A stretch of DNA of 64,000 nt from Pogona vitticeps (Eukaryota; Chordata; Lepidosauria; Squamata; Agamidae): positions 156,868,001-156,932,000 of the forward strand of contig NC_135787.1 of NCBI RefSeq assembly GCF_051106095.1, read 5' to 3'. Under the pieces are notes generated by a model. The model was not told the origin of the DNA, searched no databases, and worked only from the letters and a program-made list of their open reading frames with translations. Positions 1 to 12,748 of this stretch are shown one piece after another. Each line of letters starts with the position of its first letter. Within the stretch, counting starts at the first letter, position 1. The position numbers and the translations under genes are program-made.

Positions 1-1028
1 TTTTGCTTTATGCTCTTTACTAAGAGACAAGCAATTTAAGAAAAATTTAAATTATTATTTCCCTCGCATTGTACACAAACTGTTTTCTTTAACAACGGAT
101 ATTAATATTTTAGAACAAAGGAAACAATTTTTTTGTGTTTCAGTAATTTTGCCCCTCCTTTCTATCCAGAAGATTGCTTTCTATCCTGAAGATTATTATG
201 TCTTCATAATAAACTACTACAAAGAATTAAATACAAAATCATAAGACACAAATGAAAACCAGTCTTCATCACTTACTTTGTGGCAAAAAGTGAGGGGCAA
301 ATAAATATGCACCTTCCTAGGAAAGCTATTTTACATGCTAACATTTTCTCAGTCTGCACTCATTCTTAAGAGCAACTATAAAAGTCCTTTAACGTTACCA
401 GAGGCTATGTATACATCACGCTATGGAAAGTTCTATGGCATCTGAGCTTCTCCTGATTTTCAATATAGAATTGATTCCACTGACTGCAACTGCTCATTGT
501 CTAGTTGCAAAGAGAGACATATGTAGAATTTGATTGAAATTGCATAGCAAACTAGAGCGTGGAGATATTTTGTTTCATTTTTAACATGTAGTCTGGCCTT
601 GCTAGTGGGGAATTTTTGGGAGTTGTAGTCCAAAACAGTAATTTTGCTAAACTCTGTTTGAATTGAAGGTGGAGACAGAAGTGGAAATATTACCCTGTTA
701 GCAGTGACTAAATAAGTCTATTTCATGTACCTGGGATATTTGATTTCTCTGTTATCCCCATTCTGTGTAGTTTTAAGCCAGTAGTATTTTATAAAGAATC
801 CATTTTACAGTATATGATGAGTGACAGGATTTTGAGGGTTATTAGAAGTATAAACTCTTCGAATGCTTGAACTATCTGATTAAGAGAAAGTGAGAACTCT
901 TACTTATACTATGAGAGTTTCTTTACTTTAAAAAAAACATGTTGAGTGTTTTGGTTGAAACTAACTGGAGTCCATGTTCCCCATATTTCTTCCCTCTTGT
1001 CTTCTCCCCCCCCCCTTGCCCCATGTAG
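1..1028 (+). other. ELK3 intron upstream of the first coding exon
   Basis: AT-rich intron. Apart from a short hAT-MITE-like scrap around 600-645 (ggagttgtagtcc) and the C-rich polypyrimidine tract before the acceptor, I see nothing in it. Confidence 0.6.
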
Positions 1029-1030
1029 GA

Positions 1031-1237
1031 ATGGAGAGTGCAATCACATTGTGGCAGTTCCTGTTGCAGTTACTTCTTGACCAGAAGCATGAGCACCTTA
1101 TTTGTTGGACATCCAATGATGGTGAATTTAAGCTGCTTAAGGCAGAAGAAGTGGCTAAGCTGTGGGGTCTCAGAAAAAACAAAACTAATATGAATTATGA
1201 CAAACTGAGCAGAGCTCTGAGATACTACTATGATAAG
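1031..1237 (+). CDS. ELK3: ELK3 first coding exon: ETS domain, residues 1-69
   Basis: ELK3 (Net/SAP-2) is a nuclear ternary complex factor. It binds ETS sites next to serum response factor and represses or, after MAPK phosphorylation, activates immediate-early genes. This exon encodes the first 69 residues, most of the winged-helix ETS domain, beginning [15 protein letters not shown] and including [11 protein letters not shown] and the DNA-contacting helix [16 protein letters not shown]. The sequence fits remembered human ELK3 almost exactly; ELK4 and ELK1 differ here ([10 protein letters not shown] is typical of ELK3). The exon begins at 1029 after a C-rich tract and an AG acceptor, two bases before the ATG. 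An in-frame upstream ATG at 974 lies in the intron and is not used. The donor is gtgtgt at 1238. Summed coding exons give 207+795+123+99 bases, that is 407 codons plus stop, the human length. 5' UTR exons and promoter lie upstream of the window. Confidence 0.97.
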
Positions 1238-1604
1238 GTGTGTATTTGAAATTTAATAATATTTCAGTAATATCTTATGTGTAATGTACACTAGAACCTG
1301 AGGTAATTGTTCAGATTCTCTGACACTCAGTTCCCTGTCAGGTGGAAGGTTTGCACAAATTGTAATTCCTCCCTTTTCTTAGTTGATTTATCTATTTTGA
1401 ATGTGTATTTTCAAATATTAGGCCTACATCCAGTATTGTAATAGTGAATATCCAATGTGAGTTTTAGAGGAAATTGTGCTTGATTCCCTCGCAGTTCTGT
1501 GGATGGGAGCTGTTTTATCAGCAGAATTATCTAACTGAATACTAACTTTTCCCAACTTCATTAATTTGATCCAGAATAATATAGAAACTGTTAATTTATG
1601 TCTA

Positions 1605-1826
1605 TGGACTGCAACTCCCAGAATTTTCCAGGCTGACTGGAGAAATCTGAGAATTGTTGTCCAATAATACAAATCTGCACACCTCTAGAGCAGTGTTTCC
1701 CAACCTTGGGTTCTCAGATGTTATTGAACTACAACTCCCAGAAGCCTTCACCTCTAGTTGTGCTGGCCAGGATTCCTGAGAGTTGCCCTCCAGTAATATC
1801 TGGGGACCCAAGGTTGATAATCACTG
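1605..1826. mobile_element. hAT-type MITE (1691-1826) beside an older related fragment
   Basis: The 136-base element has hAT-like ends (CAGTGTTTCCCAACCTTGGG and its degenerate complement ending CACTG). It is flanked by an imperfect 8-base duplication (ctctagag / gtctagat, 6 of 8 equal), as expected of hAT insertion. Its interior is largely self-complementary (actacaactcccaga). The bases from 1605 contain a related but more decayed copy. It lies in the ELK3 intron between the first two coding exons. Confidence 0.65.
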
Positions 1827-2459
1827 GTCTAGATAAAATCTGTACCAAATAGATGAATTATATAAACTGCGCTTTGCAACATTTGACAGAACTTTTTCAA
1901 CATCAAATCCCAAGAGTGTCGTTCTAGCTTCTTTTGATCCACAGAGAAGCATTTGGGATGCTTCCATGTCTGTGGAACATCCCCACAGCAGTTGACTTCA
2001 GTAGCAGTTGACTTCAGTATTTTGTACTTTTTCCAATGGTTCTTCTTTTTTCAGATTGGTCACCCTTTTTCAGAAATGCGGTATAATATGTGCAGTTGTA
2101 GATGCCTTAGAACTGCTCTTCATTTTTATTTTCAAGGGTGAGGCTTTTACATGGACAGTGAGTCTTTAGAAAGCAAATGAATCACATTCATTATAAGTCT
2201 TGTGGTGGGTACCGTTTTATGAGACTATTAATTTTGTAAACCAGTCTTATAGTTATAACTTGTGAAAAAAATAAAAGGGCAGGTGCAGCACAATACACCT
2301 TATTATCATATAAAGATATTTTGTTTTGTTTTTAATTTAAGATCTTTTCCAGACACATTAATTCTGTTGCCAAAACAGTGGGGAAAGGTTTTTTTTAAAA
2401 AAGGTTTTATATATTTATGTGAATCCCTCGATTTTTACAAGGAGCTCAAAGTCTCCACC

Positions 2460-2640
2460 TTTTTATTTATTTCGGAACAACCGATGTGAGGCAGGTTAGG
2501 CTGATAGATAATGATTGGCCCAATGTAATCCAGCAAACTTCGTGGCTGGGTGAGGAGTTAAAACTTGGTTCACCTTGCCATTAATCCAACCCACGATCCA
2601 TTTTGCTACATAGGTTCTTGTATGATACAAAACTAACATT
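2460..2640 (-). mobile_element. old tRNA-type/CORE SINE remnant
   Basis: The run gatgtgaggcaggttaggct, then ttggcccaatgtaatccagc and a decayed tRNA-like head, matches the common amniote SINE arrangement read in reverse. It is strongly diverged, so the family is uncertain. The rest of the 1238-3266 intron shows nothing recognisable. Confidence 0.4.
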
Positions 2641-3266
2641 ATTATAGTGTTATAGTGCTGTAACTGTCTGTCATTTGCTAGAGAGATTGCATGTATAAAA
2701 CTGTAAAAGTATTTTATGGGTAATTAAATGATTGGTTTAAAGAAGATAGATGAGATCATAACGTTGAAGTTATCCAAAACAACTATGCAGAGGGAACAGA
2801 GTAGGATGAACATGTAGAAAATGTGCAGCATTCTTGGCAGTGTGTCTAGGCGCTTGCAGTTCTACCTGTTGCTGGCATTGGAAGAGCAGTGACGGGCAGC
2901 GAGAAGAGCCACTTGGCTTAAAACACTTTTGTGGAGAGGGTTATGAAGGTCAGGGGGACATGTGAGAAGAATGCTCAGAAAAGGAACAGAGAAGCAGATG
3001 AGAACAACATCCAGAGTTTTCTGTGCATTAACATTGTTAGGTATTTTGCACATTTCATAGAAACAAAAGGACATGAGACTGTTCAGCCAAAAAGCCCTAA
3101 ATGGGTATTGTGAGCGCCAACAGCTCCCTGGGGTTTCAGGCTGAGGTCTTTCACACCTCGTCCTTGAAACTGGAAATGCAAGGAATTGGAAGTGGGGCCT
3201 CTGCACTGCACTATTTTGTCAAAGCATTAATTTTCCCTCCTACAACTGGTTTGTTGTTTTATGCAG

Positions 3267-4061
3267 AACATCATCAAGAAGGTGATTGGGCAGAAGTTTG
3301 TGTACAAGTTTGTGTCCTTTCCTGAGATTTTAAAGATGGATCCTCATTCTGTGGAAATCAGCAGGGAGAGCCTTTTGCTGCAGGACAGCGACTGCAAGAT
3401 ACCTCTTGAGAACAGAGAACAACACAAGCACAGCTTGTCGGTCCTGAAAAATGCAAGCCGTAATGAATATATCCATTCAGGGTTATATTCGTCTTTCACC
3501 ATCAACTCGCTGCAAAACCAGCCAGAAACTCTCAAGCAGATCAAAACAGAAAAACAAGAGGAGAAACTGGAAGAGGCGTCATCTTTGGAAGAAGTCCGGA
3601 CTGTTATCAGATTTGTGACAAACAAATCAGACAAGCAAGTCATGAGGCCCACGGTGTCATTACCATCAACTTCAGAGGCAGTAGCTGCCTCTGCTTTTTT
3701 AGCATCCTCCGTCTCTGCAAAAATATCCTCTTTAATGTTGCCCAGTGCAGCCAGCATCTCTTCAGCTTCACCATCTTCCTCCCGGTCCCCATCTCTGTCT
3801 CCTAACTCGCCCCTCTCCTCGGAACACCGAAGCCTCTTTTTGGAGTCCCATGGCCAGGATTCTGATTCTCTTGAGCCACTGAATCTCTCTTCAGGATCCA
3901 AGGCAAAGTCTCCTTCTCTTCCCCCAAAGGCTAAGAAACCCAAAGGTTTAGAGATCTCTGCGCCTCCAATGGTTCTTTCCAGCACAGACCTTGGCTCGAT
4001 TGCCCTCAATAGCCCTGCACTCCCTTCAGGATCTCTCACTCCAGCTTTCTTCACTGCCCAG
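3267..4061 (+). CDS. ELK3: ELK3 large exon: end of ETS domain, B-box, repressive region, D-box (residues 70-334)
   Basis: A 795-base, in-phase exon (AG at 3265-3266, gtaagg after 4061). It completes the ETS domain ([20 protein letters not shown], 70-89). It then carries the SRF-contacting B-box around residues 132-152 ([20 protein letters not shown]), a candidate sumoylation motif IKTE (161-164), a Ser/Pro-rich stretch (about 225-255), the CtBP-docking motif PLNLS (273-277) and the basic MAPK docking D-box ([10 protein letters not shown], 290-299). The CtBP motif is the hallmark of the ELK3 corepressor-binding region. The rest aligns with remembered human ELK3 with scattered substitutions and no visible gap. 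A long antisense open frame over 3344-4078 is a compositional shadow. Confidence 0.97.
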
Positions 4062-4524
4062 GTAAGGTCTGGACACATTGAATGACATTCTACAATTCAG
4101 TTCCTCTCCATCTTGATTCCCATATAAGCTGCTCCTCTTTGGTGGGGTGGAGGCTGTCTGGGGGCCTGGGTAATGGTTCCAGGGATTGTTTGTAGTGAAT
4201 AGGAATTCACTATATCATGCACATACTGTGCCCTTTCAAAGAGTGTCTTGGAGGAAAGAAGACAGGAGTTGGTTTTTGATTGTTAGTTAAGTGTTTACAA
4301 GTTTTTCTAAAATTTAAAATACCCCCAAGTGCTGTGTGATCATATAAACAGTCGGGGTATTTACCAATAAAAATTAGCAATGCACTTATCACAAACCTCA
4401 GAAGTATAAACAGTAGCAAAAGCCAGTAGAACATATCTTTGTTAAATCTGTAAAGTCCAAAATACAATAAATGGAAGTTAGATTAAAAATTAGAGAATAA
4501 TGTCTTCATTTGGATGACTCATGA

Positions 4525-4985
4525 ATTTATTTATTTATTTATTCGATTTTTACCCTGCCCCTCTAGACAGTGTCTACTCAGGGCGGTTTACATCAGTTAA
4601 AACACGTTAAGATAACATATAAAATGCAATTATACAATTAGTTCTAAGCAACAGGTTTCCGAGATGGTAATACACAAAAGAAAAAAGAAAAAAAAGATAT
4701 AGAAAAAGAAAATCACTTAATTGACGGGGGGGTTGGCCTGTTTAAATAACCAAGTTTTTAATTGGCTTTTGAAAACACTCAGCGAGGGTGCCAGCCGGAT
4801 TTCAGCAGGGAGTGTGTTCCACAGACGAGGGGCGACTGCCGAGAAGGCCTGGTTTCTAGTTTTTTCCTTTCGGGTCTCTCTCAGCGTCAGGCCCCTCAGC
4901 TGTCCCTGCTGGCTATGTTGGGTGATTCGGGTAGATTTTCTGTTTGGAAGTGATGTTCTAGAGAGGGGCACAACTGCTGAAGGAC
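4525..4985 (-). mobile_element. L2-clade LINE, 3' end
   Basis: The minus strand encodes the C-terminus of an L2 ORF2 (ETRKEKTRNQAFSAVAPRLW, then NTLPAEIRLAPSLSVFKSQL), followed by a 3' UTR and the typical tail with the CCGCCC...GGGCAGGG motif and (AAAT)n (as TTTA at 4527-4546). It is a 5'-truncated copy inside the third ELK3 intron of the window; the same family recurs at 7318-8976. Confidence 0.85.
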
Positions 4986-6690
4986 TCTCCTTATGTTTAA
5001 AACTCTAAACTGGCCTTGGTAAACCAACCGTGTTGGACTACAACTTTCATAACCATTAACAGTGGTGAAAGTAAAAGTCTGAAATAGATTCTAGAGAACC
5101 ACAGATCTGGAAAGCTGGAGTACACTGCAGCTGTCAGAGCGGTCCTGAAGACAATACACTGGGATATCCTTTAGCATCTATTCATTAAAAGTAGTTTCAG
5201 AGCAATCTTTTTGATTCCTAAATGTTGATTCAGTCTTCTCGGATCATATCCTAGCTATGTCTATGTAAGGATGCCTGACTGTTTTTTGCAGTACAGTACT
5301 GCATGCTGTACCCATTAGTGAAAAGGAAGCTTTTCATTAACTTGTAAATCAGATCCCATTAACTGCTTTGTAAGGAAGTACTTTTTCCATTTCAGAGAGT
5401 TTCAAAGTTCATGAAAGTTTGCTAACCAGTTCTCTCTGAGGTGGCCTTCTGAATAGTAATTGTATAAAACAGACTTGAGTTGCTTAGGTTATAATGAGAG
5501 ATCATCTAAAGAAGCCACATCAGTTTAGTTGTGTAGATCAGTCTTGAGCAATCAACAACATCAGGCTTAAAGCTTGTTAGCCTAGTTGACTTGTTTGTAT
5601 CCACATAGTCCAAATGTAATCCAAATGATACAACAAAATGAAACAAGAAAAAGAATAATAGTCTGCCACATCTAGAGGGCCATAGATGTGGAAGGCTAGA
5701 AGAAATAAACATTCATAATATAAAATAAATAAAAAATCACAATGCAAAGTCTGAAAATTTGCGGTTGCAACATGAAACAAAGGTCTTTGGAGAACAAAAC
5801 ATCCTGTTATGAAGAACAACCTTTTGGGTTCAGTGATACTTGTTCCCAGAATTGTGGCTATAGGATTGCAGCCTTATTCTTCTACCGAAGTTCCTCTAAA
5901 ATTATGCTGACTGTTTCTCACTGGGTAACAGAATTCATTCTGGCATTGAGGATTAAGACCTATTTGGGTTTCTTGGAGCTGTTCCACAAATATAGATGTG
6001 ATCAGTTCCTGCACCAGCAGCTCAATAGGACAGATGAAATCCTATTTCCGGTAATCTGCTAGTAACATACACTGATATTTCCTATTACACATGACTTTAT
6101 ATATTGTAGTGTCTAAGATAATATAAAGAAGTACAGTAATACGAAATATGCTTCTGTCTGAAAAACAGTTAAGCTTAATGTGTTCATCATAGGCAGATGT
6201 ATAAACAGAGAGTATTCTATTTATAAGTTTATGGCAAACTATTATGTAACATGTTTAAAGAATAGATATCCATACAGGAGAGGAACGATTGGCATAACTG
6301 TTAAACTTCCTCATCTATATGTGCATTAGTGCTAGTAAACTCAATACAGTTAGCACTGTGGCCATTTAAAACCAAGGTGCCAAAACGTTGTTGAGAAGGA
6401 CAATCTGTTGAAATCATTGGCTTGTGTCCAGTTGCTTGAATGCAGAGCAGAAGGGAAATAATGTCAACCTCCCTCCTACTGTGGCAGGTTCCCTGTCGCA
6501 CGCCTGTTCTTGTACTGGTTGCAGGATTAGTTGTGTGGCTGGTTGTACTGTACAAAGGAGAGACTGCTGAAATGAGGAACCACAGACATGCTTCCACATT
6601 TAGGCAATGGGTATTGTTTGTTTTAGTTATAGGCTGGCTGTCCTCTGATACGGGGACCCAAAGAGGCTCACAATATTAAAAGAATAGAAT
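4986..6690. other. ELK3 intron, no recognised feature
   Basis: AT-rich intron sequence. Short open frames here (for example 5742-6062) have no recognisable protein similarity or splice logic. A hAT-like scrap is seen near 5030-5060. Confidence 0.5.
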
Positions 6691-6696
6691 TAAAAA

Positions 6697-7037
6697 CACG
6701 TGGTGGCGCTGCGGGCTAAACTGCAGAAGCCTTTGTGAGCTGCAGGGTCAGAAGACCAGCAGTCATAAGATTGAATCCACACGACGGAGGGAGCTCCCGT
6801 CATTTTATCCCAGCTCCTTGCCAGCCTAGCAGTTCGAAAGCATGCAAATGCGAGTAGATAAATAGGTACCATCTTGGTGGGAAGGTAAAACGGCGCTCCC
6901 TAGTCACGCTGACCATGTGACAACGGAAACTGTCTTCAGACAAGCGCTGGCTCTACGGCTTGAAAACGGGATGAGCATTGCCTCCTAGAGTTGGACACGA
7001 CTGGACTAAAAGTGTCAAGGGGAACCTTTACCTTTTT
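6697..7037 (+). mobile_element. Sauria-type tRNA SINE (BovB tail)
   Basis: A tRNA-derived head with a Pol III A-box-like start (ggtggcgctgcgggctaaac) is followed by the family body (gcatgcaaatgcgagtagat, then accatcttggtgggaaggta) and the BovB-like tail cacgactggacta...ggggaacctttacc. The layout is that of the squamate Sauria/ACA SINE. About 340 bases, full length. Confidence 0.85.
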
Positions 7038-8258
7038 AAGTTAAACATTAACAAACTATTAAACTACACACTAATTAATTAATTAAGCCAGTATTTGCCA
7101 GTGTGTTTATTGCTGGATGGTTATGTTCAAACGTAATCTCAGCTAGGGTCATCAGCTTTTAAATTAAAGACCCACTGCAACCTGATGTCTAACAGCAATT
7201 AAATCTACAGCAGCGGATTGGTAGTAATGCGTTACCGCCATGCTGTGAAAACTTCAATTGCCAGTTCCTGCTGAAATGCTTCTGTGAAAGGCACTGTTCC
7301 CCTTGCCTGGCTAGTTGACAACCCTAACCTGTTTAATGCTGTTTAATATCTTCATGAGGCCGCTGGGTAGGGTCATCAGGGGATGTGGGGCATCGTGTCA
7401 TCAGTATGCGGATGACACGCAGCTCTACATCTCCTTTTCACCAACTGCAGGTGATGCCGTCCTGTCCTTTAAGCGCTGCCTGGGGACTGTACGGAGTGGA
7501 TGCAGAAGAATGGGCTGAGGCTGAACCCGGACAAGACGGAGGTCCTGAGGGGGGGGTGCCCCCACTGTTGTCGGCTTGGGTGACTCCCTCTCGTTTGGGG
7601 GGTGACCCTTGCCACAAAGAGTGGGGTTCGCAGTCTGGGGATCCATCTGGACCCGGCGCTCTCTATGGAGACTCGGGTGGCGTTGGTGGTCTGCACCACC
7701 TTTTTTCATCTCTGGCGGATAGCCCGGCTGCGACCCTATCTCGATGTGGGGGTGCTCACCACCTTGGTCCACGCGCTCATAATCTCAAGATTTAGACCAC
7801 TGTAATGCGCTCTACGTGGGGCTACCTTTGAGGCTGACGCGGAAACTCCAAGTGGTGCAGAATGCAGGGACCAGACTCCTGAGTGGAGTGAGAAGATACC
7901 ATCACATTTCTCCTATTCTGGCTGCGTTGCATTGGCTGCCCATTCGGTTCCGCGTTGACTTCAAAGTTTTGATGCTTACTTTTAAAGCCCTAAATGGATT
8001 AGGGCCTTGATACTTGGCGGAACGCTTACTCCCACCCAGTTCTACCCGTGTCACTCATGCAAGTCAGGAGGTGAGGTTGAGGAGCCTAACGCCGAGGGAG
8101 GTCCAGAAGGAAAAAACAAGAAACTGGGCCTTCTCAGTGGTGGCTCCTCGCCTCTGGAACAACTTACCTCCTGAGATTCGTGCGGCTCCCTCACTGGGTG
8201 TTTTCAAGAAACAACTGAAAACATGGATGTTTAGGCAGGCCTTCCCCCCTTCCAGTTA

Positions 8259-8686
8259 CAGCGGTGCCTCGCTTAGCGATGTTAATCGGTGCAGCAAAAA
8301 TCGCCGCTAACTGAAAACATCGCTAAGTGATTTCTAAAAGCCCATAGGAATGCATTGAAACCCCTTCAATGTGTTCCTATGGGCAAAAACTCACCTTTAA
8401 GTGAAAATCCTCCATACGCCAGCCATTTTCGCTGCCCGGTATGCGAGGAATCCATCCCAAAACACAGCAGGCAGCCATGTTTTTTTTCTGGTGGCCATTT
8501 TGGAACTGCCAGCTGTAGGAAAAAGATCGCTATGCGATAATCGGTAAGCGAAACAGCTTACCGATCATCGCAGAGCGATTTTTCGTATTTAAAACATCGC
8601 AATGCAATCACTTTTTCGATCGCAAATTCTTCGTCGCTAAGCGGTTTCGTCGTTAAACAGGGCACTCGTTAAGTGAGGCACCACTG
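8259..8686 (+). mobile_element. pogo/Tigger-like MITE, copy A
   Basis: 428 bases with terminal inverted repeats CAGCGGTGCCTCGC and its complement ending GCACCACTG, flanked by TA on both sides. The TA duplication and CAGT...CCTCG ends fit pogo/Tigger elements. An internal 45-nt hairpin lies at 8340-8384. No transposase coding is visible. It is inserted in the L2 3' UTR, so it is younger than that L2. Confidence 0.85.
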
Positions 8687-8874
8687 TAATTCCTAATTAT
8701 TCTTTCTTTCCTATTCTGTTATAATATACCCGGTTTCTTGCCATCTTTGGGAAGAAATTATTTTTTTATTTATGCAAATTATGTTATGTGCTATGCTATA
8801 GGTCTAATTGTTTTTATAGTGTGTGTTGTAAGCCGCCTAGAGTGGTCGCAATTGACCAGATAGGCGGGGTATGT

Positions 8875-8875
8875 A

Positions 8876-8974
<99 letters not shown>

Positions 8975-8976
8975 AA
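8875..8976 (+). repeat. (AAAT)n microsatellite
   Basis: About 25 units, forming the 3' tail of the L2 LINE. Confidence 0.97.
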
Positions 8977-11900
8977 CCTCTGTCAGAGCGGGACAGACTG
9001 TTAGCAGATTAATTACATTTTGTGTTTTGCTGGCACTGTGGCCTTTATCAAAAGAAATATGAAATGACATGTTTAGGTCAAGCTGTTTTCTTTAATCATA
9101 GGGTGGATTTGTAGTGTTCAGCATAAAAAAAAACGGTTGTCACCTTAAGGGTAGAATGAATGTGTTCATGACTGTCTCTCCCCTTTTGCCTTAAGCATCA
9201 GATGGCTTTACTTCAGGAACCTCCAGCACAAAATCCCAGTCAGCTAATACTATTGCGCCTTATGCTATCAGTCTGCTGATGGCAACAGGTTAATAAGGAG
9301 ACTAGTATCAAAAAGCACACTTTGGGCTAATTTGTCTTGTGTTTGCTGTGTGTTTGCTGTGTGTTTCTAGGAAGGATTTGGTACAGGTCAGTTTTATTCT
9401 GCCTCTTCCCACGCCACATTCTTACAGCAGCTTTTCCAGCATAATTGAGCTTAATATTTAAGCTAATAATGTGAATATACCCTTTAGCGTAGCTTTCATA
9501 TACAGTATTAAGATATTCAAGCCTGTTCCTGTGCATATTTATTCAGTGCCCTTGGCTGAATTTAACATGCCTTATTTCAGCTTGTGCATTGGATCACATA
9601 ATTTTGCATAACTATATGAAGAAGCAGTCATCCTTAGTCTCAATTTAAAAAGAGGATTTCCACACACAGAACTCATCCCAGATAGATGTCCAAAAATGCA
9701 AAGGCAGTGTTTGGGAATGAATGACCTGTATGCTGAAAAGGACTTTAGGAAAAAAAATATCCAGGTATGTTTAAAAAGACAAACTGTGAGTCAGCAAATA
9801 TTGGTCTCAACTCTTGGTGGCATCATGTAGAAGACAGATTTTGCTTAGAAGTGAAAAAAAATTGGCTCATATTGTCTGGGAGATTCTGGGGATCATAGTC
9901 TAAAATCCTAATTCTATGGCACATAGAAATATTAGCAGTAGTGGTGATGGTGGGTTTCTGTCACCCATTCCACATTAAAATGCATGTAATGAGAATTGCT
10001 TCCCCCCCCCGTGTTAAAAAAAAGTCCATAGAAACATGGTGACTCAAACGTAAAGTGAGATAAAACAAGATTGTGTCCTGTTTTCTGTGCACATTTAATG
10101 GACATGGTTTAACTGGGTCTATGTTGACTGGGGGGGCCCACATCAAATAAAGACCATATCAGGGTTTGTAACCACATGAAAGGGTGTGATTACACAGCAT
10201 ATAGCTCCCATTTTGGGCTGATTGTGATGTTGTCTGGTGGTAGCTATTCCTTAGTGATTACACAGCGTGTGAGGTATAGCTCTCCAGCCTGACCCTGATC
10301 TGTGCCAAAACTGGACCGTTTTGGTCCAGCAGTAGGGCTACTTCTTTCTGGAGCCAATGGGGAAGAAATTCCCTGATGAATGGAATGGTCACTTTAAGGG
10401 AGATTGCTCCTGGCAAAAATGCATGTAGATGTGTATCTTTCTCACAGTCTGATTGCACACAAATGTAACCTTGGGCCCAGACCTATTGCCTAAAAGAATG
10501 AAAATGAATTAAGTCTTAGATGCGTGCAGGGAGGTTGCAGGACTCTATTAAAGTTAAGCAAAAGGTAACATCCCATTTTCTGTAACCATGTCGGATACTA
10601 ATACAATCAGCTCTTTAAAATGTCCAACACAATTATTTTGTGTTTATTAACTTTGTGCTTACTTAAATAAAATGTTTTTTTTGGGGGGGGGGGAAGACCG
10701 TTGTTGTTACATGAAGACGTTTAACACTGTGTATAAATATTATATAAAATTAGAATGACTTTCTGTGAGGAACATGAAAAGAATATCCTCACTAGTTAAA
10801 ACACATCATAACTAGATCAGTGTTTTGGTTCTGTGTATCCTAAGTCTACTTCATTAAGTTTACAAAATGCTCTGGGCTGAAATAGTGAGATTCAGATTTA
10901 GAGCTGTGTAGAATGGCCAGAGCTTAGTTGTCAATGGTACCAAAAGCCATGGTAGAACAGCTAACGCTGAGCGGTGATCAACTTGCTGTACAATACTAAA
11001 AAAGGGAACATAAGTTATTTTTGGTACAAAAGCCTGAGAGTTTGCAGTTTTTTTTTTAAAATAAATAACCTGATAGTTGCTTTCTGGGCTGTTGGCTGCT
11101 TTCATAAGATAAATCTGAGCTTTATTCATGAGTCATACTGTTGAAAATAGTACATAGTGAGTACAGAAAATCTGTGGACACACAGTGGGGCAGACTTATG
11201 TTCTATGCTCAATTGTTTGAAAGTAAGGGCAGTGCAAAAAGAACGAGGCTGGGGTACTGCCTGTTTGTCAGTCAAGCTCCTCCTTCTCGTTCTGGAGACG
11301 TAAGTGAAGTCCCTTCCTGAAACTTTCCTCTTTGGAAGAGGCCAGGGAAGGAAACTGAGTGAGCCATAATCTTGAGGCTGCATTTCATTTGGCTTTGTTT
11401 TCTTTTCTCAGTAGATGCCTGGTAGCTTCTCAGGTGCTTGCTGAAACTCTTCATATCACCACTGATGAAAGAGTGGGAGGAGATCTTTCCCCCCTCAGCT
11501 AAATGGTGTGAGGTAGCCATGACAACCAGAAAGTAACCATAGCTTACTGGTGGAGCACAGGCTACTTAAGAAGGCTGGTGGGGACATTATAAACTCACGC
11601 CAAAGTTTGCTGACCATCATTCAAATGGATCCATGCAGCTATTGGACTTGAAATCTCATATGCTTATATGCAGCATGACAAGAGTCAACATCAGTGTCCA
11701 TACATTTTACCTTATATGTATACAAAACCAAAGGGCCTACTCATTTTCAGATGGACACACTTTGGAAACTGTGATTCATCAGACACAAAAAACTGAAGTT
11801 ACAGTATGACAGTGAAATTATTTCCCAATCAGGAAAAGTGGGCAGGGAGTTAATTGAGGATGGAATCATATCTTGAGGTGATGCAGCCAACCACAGTGGT

Positions 11901-12130
11901 GGACAACACTGTCATCAACAATGATGGACATCATTAAACATGTTAAAACATTTTTTTCAGGGTGGCACAGGGTGGTTGGTCAAGGTCTGGAGGGGATGTG
12001 GCCTCCCCATACAAACCTTTGGAAGCTGCCTGTTCTTCTAGTCTCTGAAAACCCTGCCACAAAAATATGTCCAGCAGCCAAAATCTGCTCTTCCAAATGC
12101 ACAAATCTAACCATTTATTTGCTGTGGGGA
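8977..12130. other. ELK3 intron, no recognised gene
   Basis: AT-rich intron sequence. Only a hAT-like scrap near 9870-9930 stands out. Small open frames have no support. Confidence 0.5.
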
Positions 12131-12133
12131 AAA

Positions 12134-12252
12134 GGTGGGCAAACATTGTCATCTAGAAAATGAGACTGCAACTTCTGCTAGGGCTGAGCATTAGCTCTGC
12201 TGGCTATGACTAACAGAAGTCTTGGTCTAACAACATCTGGAGAACCACACTT
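12134..12252. mobile_element. hAT-like palindromic MITE fragment
   Basis: Starts gggcaaacattgtcatctag and ends acaacatctggagaaccaca, with a central self-complementary body (gactgcaac, gctggctatg). It resembles the family also seen at 45463-45582. Diverged; ends not exact. Confidence 0.5.
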
Positions 12253-12748
12253 TTCTTGTTCTTGATCTGGAGCCATAGCGTTGTTAAGTTTTATAGGAGT
12301 TGTCAGGCTTCTCCTTGCGCAGCAAAGTAATCTCTAGAATGCTGTTTCATTTTTCTCACATGAAGTTCTGGTAGCATGAAAGCTGCATTTCATAAACAGA
12401 AAGGTAACTTTGCAGGGGTGGTTTGTAGGCTAAGAAGGAGCGGGTGCTCTTGTCCATTTTGTGAGCCACCTGTACGTCTTTGAATCCAGCTCTGGCCCTT
12501 CCATCAAGGTCATGATTTGCTCACATTCCGTCTTCTGAGAAGATGTAACTGGAAGAGGGTTAAAATATAGAATTCAGCCCAGAGATGGCTGTAAGAAAGA
12601 TGATATAAACAATTTTTTAAAATCAACTCTCCATGTGAAGTGATATGTGAAGGGGAGGGCTGCATACCATTCAACATCATAATGTGCATCAAGACATGAC
12701 GAAGTGAATGAATGCTGGAACACATATTTGGTGCCTTTTGTCTTGCAG

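Larger units (their letters stand above)
7318..8976 (+). mobile_element. L2-clade LINE with nested MITE
   Basis: A 5'-truncated L2 element beginning in the reverse transcriptase (FNIFMRPLGRVIRGCG), with the catalytic motif intact as QYADDTQLYISF. It continues in several shifted frames through LNPDKTEVL, SLGIHLDPALSMETRV, LPLRLTRKLQVVQNAGTRLL and APRLWNNLPPEIRAAPSLGV to a stop in the 3' UTR. At 8259-8686 a pogo-like MITE interrupts the UTR. The original 3' end then resumes (aagccgcctagagtggtc, ggcggggta) and ends in (AAAT)n. Frameshifts and stops make it inactive. Confidence 0.9.

Noticed and set aside
974-1030. Upstream in-frame ATG extending ELK3 by 19 residues
   Set aside because: The stretch is the intron's polypyrimidine tract before the acceptor at 1027-1028; ELK3 starts at MESAITLWQ.
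3344-4078. 244-codon antisense open frame
   Set aside because: It lies exactly opposite the ELK3 large exon, whose Ser/Pro-rich codons leave the other strand open. No independent similarity or splice signals.
7385-7795. 136-codon open frame with Gly/Pro-rich product
   Set aside because: A wrong-frame reading of the L2 reverse transcriptase; YADDTQLYIS is in another frame.
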